A stretch of DNA of 64,000 nucleotides, taken from positions 744,001-808,000 of the forward strand of contig JACKHM010000005.1 in the NCBI GenBank assembly GCA_020638995.1. Reading direction: 5' to 3'. Origin of the DNA: Planctomycetaceae bacterium (GTDB lineage Bacteria; Planctomycetota; Planctomycetia; Pirellulales; Pirellulaceae). Positions 51,978 through 60,349 of this stretch are shown one piece after another (the stretch's first letter is position 1; each line of letters starts with the position of its first letter). The notes under the pieces were generated by a model. The model had not been told where the DNA came from. It was given only the letters and a program-made list of their open reading frames with translations, and ran no database searches. Position numbers and translations under genes: made by a program.

Positions 51978-53426
51978 TCAACTCAAAATCTCATGCACCA
52001 CCCTGCCCTTCCCTTCGAGCAGCGACCGGTCGCGGTTGTTTTGCTTGAAGGTCAGCTCTTCTGCATCGATTCCAAACAAGTGCAGTAGTGTGGCGTGATA
52101 GTCGTAATGATTGACGACGTTTTCGACAGCTTTGTGTCCGAAATCGTCGGTACTGCCGTACGTCATGCCGCCTTTGACGCCGCCGCCGGCCAGCCACATG
52201 CTGAAACCATATGTGTTGTGATCTCGGCCGACTTTCGTGGGCCCCGCATTGTTTTGAATGACCGGCAATCGCCCCATTTCACCACCCCAGTGAACGAGCG
52301 TCGTGTCGAGCAAGCCGCGCTGTTTAAGATCCGCGACGAGTGCGGCGGATGGTTGGTCGACTTTCTTGCAGGCTGAAGGCAAGGCTGATCGTATATTGTT
52401 GTGATTGTCCCAGCGTTGGTTTTCGGTGAATACTTGTACGCAACGCACACCACGCTCGACCATGCGTCGTGCGATCAAGCAGCGTTCGCCAAACTCTTTG
52501 CAAGCCGGGTCGTCAAAGCCGTACATGCGTTTGGTTGCGGCCGTCTCCTGGGTGAGGTCGAGCGCTTCTTTTGCTGCCGTTTGCATTTTGGCTGCTAATT
52601 CGTAGCTGGCCATACGAGCTTCGAGATCAAGTTCTCCGGGGCGCTTTTCAAGATGTGCTCTGTTCAATTGTTCGAGATAGCTCAAATAGCGACTTTGAGC
52701 CTCGCCCTTGATGCGAGCGGGTGGCGTCAGATTGAGAATCCGCGGTTCTTGCGGACGAACGACGGTGCCTTGGTAAAGGGCTGGCAAGTAACCGTTGTTC
52801 CAATTCTCGACGCCCATCACCGGCAACTGGCCGGGATCGATCAAGGCGACGTAGGCTGGAAGCTCTTGCGTTTCGCTGCCGAGTCCATAAGTCAACCAAC
52901 TGCCGAGTACGGGCCGTCCCGCAAGGATCTGGCCCGTATTCATCGCTTGAATCGACTGGCCATGATTATTGACGCCTGTGTGCATCGAGCGGATCAAGCA
53001 AACATCGTCAATCACGTTGCCCAGATGTGGCACCAACTCAGACAACTCCGTCCCACACTCGCCACGCTTCTGAAACTTCCACGGACTGCCGAGTACCGTC
53101 GAGCTGGCTTGCGCCGCATTGTCATACTTGATCTCACCCGGAAACGTCTTGCCGTCGTACTTCTGCAACTCGGGTTTGGGGTCGAACATGTCGAGATGAC
53201 TCGGACCGCCTTGCATCCACAACGAGATCATCGCATGTGCACGAGCAGGCTTCGGAGGCGTCTTTGCATCGAGCGTGAACTTCTTCGGAGCCAATTCGGG
53301 ACGCGAAGACTTGGCAAAGACGCCGTCTTGATTCAACAGCCAGGCGAGGGCGACGCTGCTCAAGCTCATCGCATTGGAAGCGAGGAAGTGTCGGCGAGTG
53401 GATTGAAGTCGGTCGTTGGTATTCAT
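51978..53426 (-). CDS. DUF1501 domain protein with Tat signal (block copy 1)
   Basis: 482 residues. The signal is STRRHFLASNAMSLSSVALA (Tat-like). The body holds AMISLWMQGGPSHLDMFDPKP, FTENQRWDNHNNIRS, VHWGGEMGRLPVIQN, GPTKVGRDHNTYGFSMW and DYHATLLHLFGID. It is the longer DUF1501 subtype with the RDHNxxG motif, different from the copies at 4590 and 46976. The sulfatase follows at 48 bp; upstream lies the DUF1549/1553 gene with a REP-like pair in the gap. Confidence 0.92.
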   Translation of the reverse strand: MNTNDRLQSTRRHFLASNAMSLSSVALAWLLNQDGVFAKSSRPELAPKKFTLDAKTPPKPARAHAMISLWMQGGPSHLDMFDPKPELQKYDGKTFPGEIKYDNAAQASSTVLGSPWKFQKRGECGTELSELVPHLGNVIDDVCLIRSMHTGVNNHGQSIQAMNTGQILAGRPVLGSWLTYGLGSETQELPAYVALIDPGQLPVMGVENWNNGYLPALYQGTVVRPQEPRILNLTPPARIKGEAQSRYLSYLEQLNRAHLEKRPGELDLEARMASYELAAKMQTAAKEALDLTQETAATKRMYGFDDPACKEFGERCLIARRMVERGVRCVQVFTENQRWDNHNNIRSALPSACKKVDQPSAALVADLKQRGLLDTTLVHWGGEMGRLPVIQNNAGPTKVGRDHNTYGFSMWLAGGGVKGGMTYGSTDDFGHKAVENVVNHYDYHATLLHLFGIDAEELTFKQNNRDRSLLEGKGRVVHEILS

Positions 53427-53443
53427 GGCAGTGTCGCAATGTA

Positions 53444-53510
53444 GCCGTCACTCTCTGAGTGACGTGACTCATTTTAGGTTGGCGATTGTCACTCCGAGAG
53501 TGACGGCAAC
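53444..53510. repeat. REP-like inverted pair, copy 2
   Basis: GCCGTCACTCTCTGAGTGAC (53444-53463) and, 22 bp on, its inverted partner, whose reverse complement reads GCCGTCACTCTCGGAGTGAC, 19 of 20 identical. The unit is itself a palindrome around CTC-GAG. The same unit is seen at 21461-21510. Confidence 0.7.
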
Positions 53511-53512
53511 GC

Positions 53513-56143
53513 TTAGTCGATGTAAAGAAAACGGTTTGAGCTCAATAACGCGTGGCAGAAACTAGCGAATGCTTCGTCAGCCGGTTTGGTTCCCTGCGCG
53601 TCTTTGGTTGTTGGTGGCGGATTTGCTGCGAAGTAGTCGGTCTGGCCTTGAATGAATGATTTGGCGTCAGTCAACTCTTCCTCGGTTGGCTGCGCCGCGT
53701 ATGCCAATTGCCAAGCCAACGTAATTTGCGAGTCGATGTTATCACTCGCGTCTCGTTGGACTCGCGTTGCCAATTGCATGGCGCGAGTGAGCGCAAAGTC
53801 GCTGTTCATCAGCAACAAGGATTGCGGCGACACGGTGGAAGCATTCCGCGATGTACAGTTTGGTTCCATCCTCGGCAGGTCGAACGGCTCCATAATGCTC
53901 AGCGGACGACTGCGGCGTGATTCAATGTAGACGCTGCGCCGCAAGTCTTCACCATTCATCGGAATCACTGTCCCCGGTCGACCTGCGTCGAGATTTTCTT
54001 TGCCGATGACGAATTGTCCGACGCGATCTGCCATCACAGGCACGGGCGGACCAAATGCCGTCGTGTTTAACTCGCCGCTAACCGCCAGGACGGCATCGCG
54101 AAGGACTTCAGCTTCGAGTCGACGGACTGGCATACGCCAATAGAGCGTGTTATCCGCATCGACCGTATCGCCCTTATCATCACGCAACGAGGCTTGACGA
54201 TAGGCGGTCGAAGTCATAATCAATCGGTGCAACTCCTTAATACTCCAGCCACTCTCCACAAACTCGCTCGCCAGCCAATCGAGCAATTCAAGATGAGTCG
54301 GCTCGACGCCCAACGCGCCAAAATCTCCTGGCGTCGGGACCAAGCCTCGACCAAAGTGATTTAGCCAGATGCGATTCACGATCACACGTGCGACGAGAGG
54401 ATGCTCGCCACTCGTCAACCATTTGGCATAGGCTAGTCGGCGACCGCTCGTTGGCAACGACTCGTCATTCGTGGGAAGTTCGATCGGTTTTAACGAAGTG
54501 AGAACTGTCAGCTCACGAGGAGCAACTTGCTGCTTCGGCTGTTCGTGATCGCCGCGGTGAAATAGGAAAGTTGGCGGCGGTGCCTTGCCGGTTGGTTCCC
54601 AGACCGCGCGCACGAATTCTTCCGTGGGTTTTGTCGCTCGCACAGCAGCAGCTTCATCTGCCATCTTTTTGAGTTCATCAGCAGCCTTCTTGTCGTAAAG
54701 GTAGAGCGAACTTGCCGTGACGTTCACGCTTGGATGCTCTTTGAGCAGTTTCTTCTGCTCAGCGGTACGCTCTTTGTCAGGAGTACTTCGAGCCGTCATG
54801 ATCGGCTCGCGCAAACTCGCTTCAAGTTTGGCGAGCTCCTTTTGGAATGTGGCTTCGATGTACTCGTTTTGCTTTATCGTTCGTTCGTCAAGGATTTTAA
54901 TGGCTTGGGCTTCGATCTCGGCGGACTTGGCACGATCTGCGTCTGTGTACAACGAGACTCGGCGCTTCGCGGGTGCCAGCCAATTCTTCCAGTCCAATGA
55001 CGGTTCAAAGATGGCGCGAATCGCGTGATAGTCCTCGTGCGAGATCGGGTCGTAACGGTGATTGTGGCATTGCGCACAACCTACAGTCAGACCCGTCAGC
55101 GAAGTCGAGACGATCTGAATCGTCTTTGCCATAACATCATTCCGCGCGACGTCTTGATCGACGCCGCCTACTCCCGTTCCATCCGGCGCCGTTCTCAAAA
55201 AACCTGTGGCGACGAGTTTCTGGGCCTGTTCGGGCGTTAGATTCTCAAACGGCGGCGTCAGCAACTCGTCGCCGGCCAGTTGCTCAATCACAAATTGATT
55301 GAATGGCTTGTCATCGTTAAACGCACGGATCACATAGTCGCGGTACTTGTAGGCATACGGACGAACAGGATCTTCTTCCGCGTACCCTTCCGAATCGGCA
55401 TAGCCAGCGACGTCCAGCCAATGTCGTCCCCAACGCTCACCGTAGTGAGGTGAATTCAAGACTCGATCAAGCATCCGCTCGTACGCATCCGCCGATGAGT
55501 CGTTCAAAAACTCGTCGATCTCGTCCGGAGTTGGTGGGAGGCCGAGCAGGTCGAAGTAAACGCGGCGGACAATTGTCCGCGAATCGGCGTCGGGAGAGAT
55601 CGTCAAGTTGTTAGCATCCAGTTTGGCAATGATAAACCGATCGAGAGGAACTCGCACGCGAGCCGCAGTTTGCACATCCGGCGGATTCTGGCGGTGTACA
55701 GGTTGGAAGGACCAGAAGGCCTGTTCTTCGTCCGTAATGTAATTGTCGGGATTAAGATCCTCGGGCTCGGATCGACTAGCAACCGCCCCGCCCGTGATCC
55801 AGCGTTGAACTAGTTCGATCTCCTCCGCCGTTGGTCGTAAGGCGACTTCTTCCGGCGGCATTTCACCATCCAGTAACCTCTGAACCAACAAACTCTCCTG
55901 GGGCTGTCCGGCGACGAAGGATTCTCCCGAATCGCCACCTTTCGCAATCAACCTCCGCAAACGAAGATCAAGGCCCCCCTGAAGCACTCCGCCTTCGCCG
56001 TGGCACTGGAAACAATGGGTCTTGAAAATAGGCCGAATCTCTCGTTCATAGGTGATTTCTTCGGCGTTGCTCGCTGGGCCGAGGAAGCCGACGAGCAATA
56101 TCACAAACGTCTTTGCACTCGAATTGGGCCAGTTGTGGTTCAT
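53513..56143 (-). CDS. DUF1549/DUF1553 protein with N-terminal PSCyt1 c-type cytochrome domain
   Basis: 876 residues from the ATG at 56143. After a signal region, residues ~32-110 are a PSCyt1 domain with haem motif C44-F-Q-C47-H48 (HCFQCHGEGG). Then come DUF1549 (VRRVYFDLLGLPPTPDEIDE, ending VGCAQCHNHRYDPIS) and DUF1553 (RVIVNRIWLNHFGRGLVPTP, then NCTSRNASTVSPQSLLLMNS). It is exported. The middle carries a coiled Lys/Glu-rich insertion (residues ~430-520). It begins the minus-strand block and probably works with the DUF1501 protein next to it. Confidence 0.92.
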   Translation of the reverse strand: MNHNWPNSSAKTFVILLVGFLGPASNAEEITYEREIRPIFKTHCFQCHGEGGVLQGGLDLRLRRLIAKGGDSGESFVAGQPQESLLVQRLLDGEMPPEEVALRPTAEEIELVQRWITGGAVASRSEPEDLNPDNYITDEEQAFWSFQPVHRQNPPDVQTAARVRVPLDRFIIAKLDANNLTISPDADSRTIVRRVYFDLLGLPPTPDEIDEFLNDSSADAYERMLDRVLNSPHYGERWGRHWLDVAGYADSEGYAEEDPVRPYAYKYRDYVIRAFNDDKPFNQFVIEQLAGDELLTPPFENLTPEQAQKLVATGFLRTAPDGTGVGGVDQDVARNDVMAKTIQIVSTSLTGLTVGCAQCHNHRYDPISHEDYHAIRAIFEPSLDWKNWLAPAKRRVSLYTDADRAKSAEIEAQAIKILDERTIKQNEYIEATFQKELAKLEASLREPIMTARSTPDKERTAEQKKLLKEHPSVNVTASSLYLYDKKAADELKKMADEAAAVRATKPTEEFVRAVWEPTGKAPPPTFLFHRGDHEQPKQQVAPRELTVLTSLKPIELPTNDESLPTSGRRLAYAKWLTSGEHPLVARVIVNRIWLNHFGRGLVPTPGDFGALGVEPTHLELLDWLASEFVESGWSIKELHRLIMTSTAYRQASLRDDKGDTVDADNTLYWRMPVRRLEAEVLRDAVLAVSGELNTTAFGPPVPVMADRVGQFVIGKENLDAGRPGTVIPMNGEDLRRSVYIESRRSRPLSIMEPFDLPRMEPNCTSRNASTVSPQSLLLMNSDFALTRAMQLATRVQRDASDNIDSQITLAWQLAYAAQPTEEELTDAKSFIQGQTDYFAANPPPTTKDAQGTKPADEAFASFCHALLSSNRFLYID

Positions 56144-56422
56144 TGCTAGTTCAGGCGGGAAGGAGTTGTAGCGTTGACGAGCCAAGGTCACGGCAGACGC
56201 GAGGCCGGGGCGGGGCCTCTATTCTAACAGCTTAGTCCAACAGCCGACAACAAGAATGTGTCCAACGGCCTCGCGGACTATATGTTGCCCAGGCGATAGG
56301 CAATGGACGCTGTTGCCTTAATCTCGCTTTGCTTGCTAAAGTTGGCGCCCCAAGTAGCAAGTTGTCGCCGGGTGTTTATCCTGGATGAGGCCGTCTTCGA
56401 TTTCAATAATAGGAAGCCACTC

Positions 56423-57751
56423 GTGTCACAAGTATTGCCGCTAACCGTGATCGAGGAACTTATGTTCCATCAAGACTGCGCGGCTTATCCTTACACTTGT
56501 TTCATTCGGCTGCGGTTCTCGGGGCAGCTTCGGCGCGAGGACTTCGAACGTGCAGCTGCACAAGCGGCGACGCGTCATCCAATGTTGCTGGCGGGCATTG
56601 AGCCGAGCGCACGTCGTCTCATTTGGCAGATGAATCGGGGGCAAACACCTTCGATAGAATGGCGAGTTGCGCCCGTTACGGATGTCTTTCCAACGGCGGG
56701 TTATCTCGAACTGGAGCAAGGCGGTTTGCGGCTGATTGTCATAGAGGGCGAAGGAGCTTCCGAACTCCTAGTCCAGTTTCACCATGCGTGTTGCGATGGG
56801 CTGGGGATTTTTCAGTTTATCCACGATCTGCTGGTGATTTATTCGCAGTTGCAGGGCGTTGCCATTGCGCGCGCGCTTCCGACTTACGAACCGGATAAGC
56901 TGCGAGGTCGCGGAACATTTGGGCTCACCTGGCGAAAGGCCCTCGCGATGACGCGGAAACAGAGCGTGGGGTTGTTGGGAGTCCGTCAATTCCTTGCCCG
57001 TTCGCCGACGCCGCTTACTCCACATGAACGCGAACCGAGTGGGGCGCCGACACCCAGTACCTACCCTGCCGCCTGTGCGGAACATTTTGCCGCCGAGGTC
57101 AACGCGGGGCTTCGAAAGGTTGCCGTCCAGTTGGGAGTGACGACGAATGATTTGCTTGCTCGCGATCTGTTTGTCGCGATGGCTGAGTTCCGGCGTAGGC
57201 GAAAGCTGTCGACCGATGAGTGGTTGCGGCTGATGGTGCCGATCAATATGCGCAATACCGCGGATCGGCGGTTGCCGGCCGCAAACGTCGTCAGTTCCAT
57301 TTTTTTGGATCGCCGTGGAACCGACATCGACGACCGAGAGGCGTTACTGGCGAGCATCCATGACGAGATGCAGTTGATTAAAGATTACGAACTGGGATAC
57401 ACGTTCCTTCTCTCACTACACGTCAATCGGCTGATACCGGGGGGAATACGGCGAGCAGCCAGCGGGACCCGCTGCAACGCGACGGCGGTATTCACAAATC
57501 TCGGCAAATTGCTATCACGGACCGGACTACCAAAGGATGGAGATTCTCTGGTGTGCGGCGATGTTCAATTGGAAGGGATCGAAATCCTCGCACCGCTCAC
57601 TCCATACACGAGTGCCGCTTTCGCGGCTGGCTGGTTGGGAAATCGACTTTCGCTTACGCTCCACCATGATCCGAGAGCGATCCCAACCGGGGATGCCCGA
57701 GAATTGCTAGGCCTCTTCGCCGCCGCCGTGAACCGTTATGCTGAGGCCTAG
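56423..57751 (+). CDS. HHxxxDG acyltransferase, condensation-domain-like
   Basis: 442 residues from the GTG at 56423, supported by AGGAAG (56411-56416). The catalytic motif is HHACCDG (residues ~117-123), shared by NRPS condensation domains, WS/DGAT and related acyltransferases. The N-terminus VLPLTVIEELMFHQD is typical of condensation-like proteins. No carrier or adenylation domain is present, so it is a free-standing enzyme that would join an acyl donor to an alcohol or amine. An SDR gene follows 76 bp after it and a GT2 gene beyond. Confidence 0.8.
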   Translation: MSQVLPLTVIEELMFHQDCAAYPYTCFIRLRFSGQLRREDFERAAAQAATRHPMLLAGIEPSARRLIWQMNRGQTPSIEWRVAPVTDVFPTAGYLELEQGGLRLIVIEGEGASELLVQFHHACCDGLGIFQFIHDLLVIYSQLQGVAIARALPTYEPDKLRGRGTFGLTWRKALAMTRKQSVGLLGVRQFLARSPTPLTPHEREPSGAPTPSTYPAACAEHFAAEVNAGLRKVAVQLGVTTNDLLARDLFVAMAEFRRRRKLSTDEWLRLMVPINMRNTADRRLPAANVVSSIFLDRRGTDIDDREALLASIHDEMQLIKDYELGYTFLLSLHVNRLIPGGIRRAASGTRCNATAVFTNLGKLLSRTGLPKDGDSLVCGDVQLEGIEILAPLTPYTSAAFAAGWLGNRLSLTLHHDPRAIPTGDARELLGLFAAAVNRYAEA

Positions 57752-57827
57752 CCGATGATAAACGATCCGTTCGGTGATGTTCGATCGGCTCTCTCTCCAC
57801 CTATACTTTTTCCTTCGAGTTGAACTT

Positions 57828-58763
57828 GTGCAACGATTGATCATCACAGGAAGTTCTGGATACCTCGGCCGAAAGCTCGTGGCTCACTTCCGGCGTCAAG
57901 GCAAGGCGGTCATGGGGATTGATGTGGCGGCTCCTCCGGAAGATTGTGCGCCCGACGAGTTTGTTGAAGCCGACATCCGAGATACTGCCCTGCTCGAAGT
58001 CATTCGTGACTACAAGCCCGATACGATCATTCACGCCGCATTTGTGTTTCAACCGATTCGAGATACGAAACGGATGACGGACATCAATATCGGTGGGACA
58101 GACAACGTATTGCGGATTGTCGACCAACTAACGCCGACTCGATTCATGCTCGTGTCGAGTGCGACAGCGTTTGGTGCTTGGCCAGACAATCCTGTACCGA
58201 TGGCTGAGGATTGGCCGCTGCGTGCACGCCACGACTATCAATACGCGGCAGACAAGACTGCAATCGAAGATCGGATCACGACGTTTTCCAAGCAGCATCC
58301 GGAGATTGCGGTCAGTTGGATCCGTCCCGCGATCATCGGCGGTCCCGGAATGGAAAACTATCTCTCGCGGTTCATTTTCGGAATGCCATTCTTGGCCAAG
58401 CTAGATGGATTCGACACACCAATCCAGTTTGTCCACGAAGATGACGTTGTCGCCGCCACCGATGCCATTTTGCAGGCGGGGGGGTGTGGAGCTTACAACG
58501 TAGGGCCACCGAATTGGACGTGTGCCTCGGAGATTGCGAGCGAGACCAATCGCCGTGTGCTGGCAATTCCGTTTTGGCTTGCGTGGAGTGCCGCCTGGTT
58601 GGCCTGGACGACGCGACTGTGGATTCATGAATCTCCCGCCAGCTTCCTTTACTTCGCGCGTTATCCTTGGGTCGTCGCGCCGCATCGCCTTGTGAACGAG
58701 ATCGGCTACGAGTTTCGTTACACGAGCACAGAAACGGTTCGTGAAATCGTACGAGCCGGGTAA
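57828..58763 (+). CDS. NAD(P)-dependent SDR, epimerase/dehydratase-like
   Basis: 311 residues from the GTG at 57828, which gives LIITGSSGYLGRKL, the extended-SDR Gly-rich motif. Further features are DIRDTALLEVIRD, HAAFVFQPIRDT, VSSATAFGA and the YxxxK motif as Y-A-A-D-K in YQYAADKTAIED. The frame is open upstream to 57774, but those codons are unpatterned. The gene sits between the acyltransferase and the GT2. Extended SDRs act on sugar nucleotides or lipid intermediates; the substrate here is unknown. Confidence 0.82.
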   Translation: MQRLIITGSSGYLGRKLVAHFRRQGKAVMGIDVAAPPEDCAPDEFVEADIRDTALLEVIRDYKPDTIIHAAFVFQPIRDTKRMTDINIGGTDNVLRIVDQLTPTRFMLVSSATAFGAWPDNPVPMAEDWPLRARHDYQYAADKTAIEDRITTFSKQHPEIAVSWIRPAIIGGPGMENYLSRFIFGMPFLAKLDGFDTPIQFVHEDDVVAATDAILQAGGCGAYNVGPPNWTCASEIASETNRRVLAIPFWLAWSAAWLAWTTRLWIHESPASFLYFARYPWVVAPHRLVNEIGYEFRYTSTETVREIVRAG

Positions 58764-58863
58764 TCAAATCAGCCTCTAGCAATTAGAATGACGTTCGCAC
58801 AGGTCACCGCCAAGAACGACGCGGCTAACGACGGTAGCCTAATGTTTAACACGGAACACTGCA

Positions 58864-60123
58864 TTGTTCACGTCTGCACAAATCCTGTTTTGGATGCTGG
58901 TTGCGTTGATCATCGCGCAAGGACTGCTTGTAATCGGCTTCGTTTGGAGATTATTACGATTTCGCCGCGAACTGCTTTCTGATGCAGAGTGCCCGAGGGG
59001 AGCCGTGATTCTTTGCCTCCGAGGCGGCGATCCATTTCTGAGGAACTGTGTCGCCGAATTGTTGAATCAAGACTATCCAAACTTTGAAGTCCACGTGATC
59101 GTTGACCATCCCGACGACCCGGCGAATGCGATTCTCGACGAACTATTGGCGGAGACCGGTTCGGAACGAGTTCACGTGAAGTTTCTAAAAGACCCTCTCG
59201 ATACGTGCAGCTTGAAGTGCAGCAGTGTTGTGCAAGCTGTCCGCTCACTAGATGAGTCCGTTGACTTCATCGCGCAACTGGACGCCGACACGATTCCACA
59301 TGCAACCTGGCTTCGTGAACTGGCGACCGCGCTCCGTGATGAGCGAGTTGGTGCGGCGACCGGAAATCGCTGGTATATGCCTGATACGCCCTCGTTCCCG
59401 TCGCTAATTCGATACGCATGGAACGCCGCGGCGATCGTCCAAATGTATTGGTATCGCATCGCGTGGGGAGGCTCTCTCGCAGTCAAGACGCGAGTTTTTC
59501 GCGAAACCGACTTGCTGGACAAATGGAGCAATGCGTTTTGTGAAGACACGATGCTTTACACGCAACTCCAGCGGGCCGGATATCGATTGGCATTCGTCCC
59601 GTCGCTGATGATGATCAATCGCGAAGATTGTGATCTTAGCGGCTATTACCGTTGGGTGCGGCGACAATTGTTGACCGCGCGGTTGTATCATCCCGCATGG
59701 AAAGCGGTTGTTGGGCACGGGGCGTTAACGACGTTGGTTCCCTTGTTCGCGATAGGGCTTGCTTTCGCTGGTTGGATTGCCGGCGAGGCGGATACCGTCA
59801 CTTGGTGTTTGGCGGGGGTTGTTACTTATCAGTTTGCGGTGAGTATCATGCTTCCGCCCATGGAATACGCTGTGCGCCGGATTGCGGATGCTCGCGGTGA
59901 GCCGACAAACTGGTTGTCGCTCGGAATCGTATTGAAGTGTGTGTCCGCGATTGCGGTGACTCAGTACGTTTACTTCGCGGCGTTATGCTCGGCAATTAGG
60001 CTTCGCGTGGTGGACTGGCGAGGCATAGGTTACGAAATTCATTCGCGAGGTCGAGTCAAACGCTTAGATTATGCGCCGTACGCGTCGGTCGCGACTGAAG
60101 CTCAGGAATCGCACTCGTTATAG
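58864..60123 (+). CDS. Membrane glycosyltransferase family 2
   Basis: 419 residues with a TTG start; an internal ATG at 58894 is the alternative. One N-terminal membrane helix (residues ~8-30), then a GT2 domain: FEVHVIVDHPDDPANA, the DxD in AQLDADTIPHATW, GGSLAVKT, FCEDTMLYTQL (ED) and RWVRRQL, similar to the QxxRW of processive enzymes. Hydrophobic segments follow at ~residues 285-375. It is likely at the inner membrane, with the catalytic domain in the cytoplasm. Upstream lie the SDR and acyltransferase genes, suggesting a lipid-linked sugar product. Confidence 0.85.
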   Translation: MFTSAQILFWMLVALIIAQGLLVIGFVWRLLRFRRELLSDAECPRGAVILCLRGGDPFLRNCVAELLNQDYPNFEVHVIVDHPDDPANAILDELLAETGSERVHVKFLKDPLDTCSLKCSSVVQAVRSLDESVDFIAQLDADTIPHATWLRELATALRDERVGAATGNRWYMPDTPSFPSLIRYAWNAAAIVQMYWYRIAWGGSLAVKTRVFRETDLLDKWSNAFCEDTMLYTQLQRAGYRLAFVPSLMMINREDCDLSGYYRWVRRQLLTARLYHPAWKAVVGHGALTTLVPLFAIGLAFAGWIAGEADTVTWCLAGVVTYQFAVSIMLPPMEYAVRRIADARGEPTNWLSLGIVLKCVSAIAVTQYVYFAALCSAIRLRVVDWRGIGYEIHSRGRVKRLDYAPYASVATEAQESHSL

Positions 60124-60192
60124 GACGCGCGGAGTCTGCGTCACACGTTCGCCTATAGCGTCGAGCCGTTGGGGCATTGCGTGCGTGCGATC

Positions 60193-60349
60193 TAGTGCTT
60201 TGTGACAGCTAGGAATTAGGGTTTCTATTAGTTCAGTGTGGCACGCCCTGAGCTGCGAAGGGCGTGTAAATGTGGGTCGCACCGCCACGCCCATCGCCTT
60301 CGGCTATGATGAGCGTGCCACCCGAAAATCAAGTTGTCACAAAGCACTA
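60193..60349. mobile_element. 157-bp MITE-like element with 15-bp terminal inverted repeats
   Basis: TAGTGCTTTGTGACA (60193-60207) is repeated exactly, inverted, at 60335-60349. An inner inverted repeat GTGGCACGC/GCGTGCCAC (60238-60246, 60313-60321) and a small hairpin CGCCCT/AGGGCG lie within. The element has no coding capacity. A TA at both outer ends could be a 2-bp target duplication. Its right end supplies the TAG stop of the reductase gene. Confidence 0.6.
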
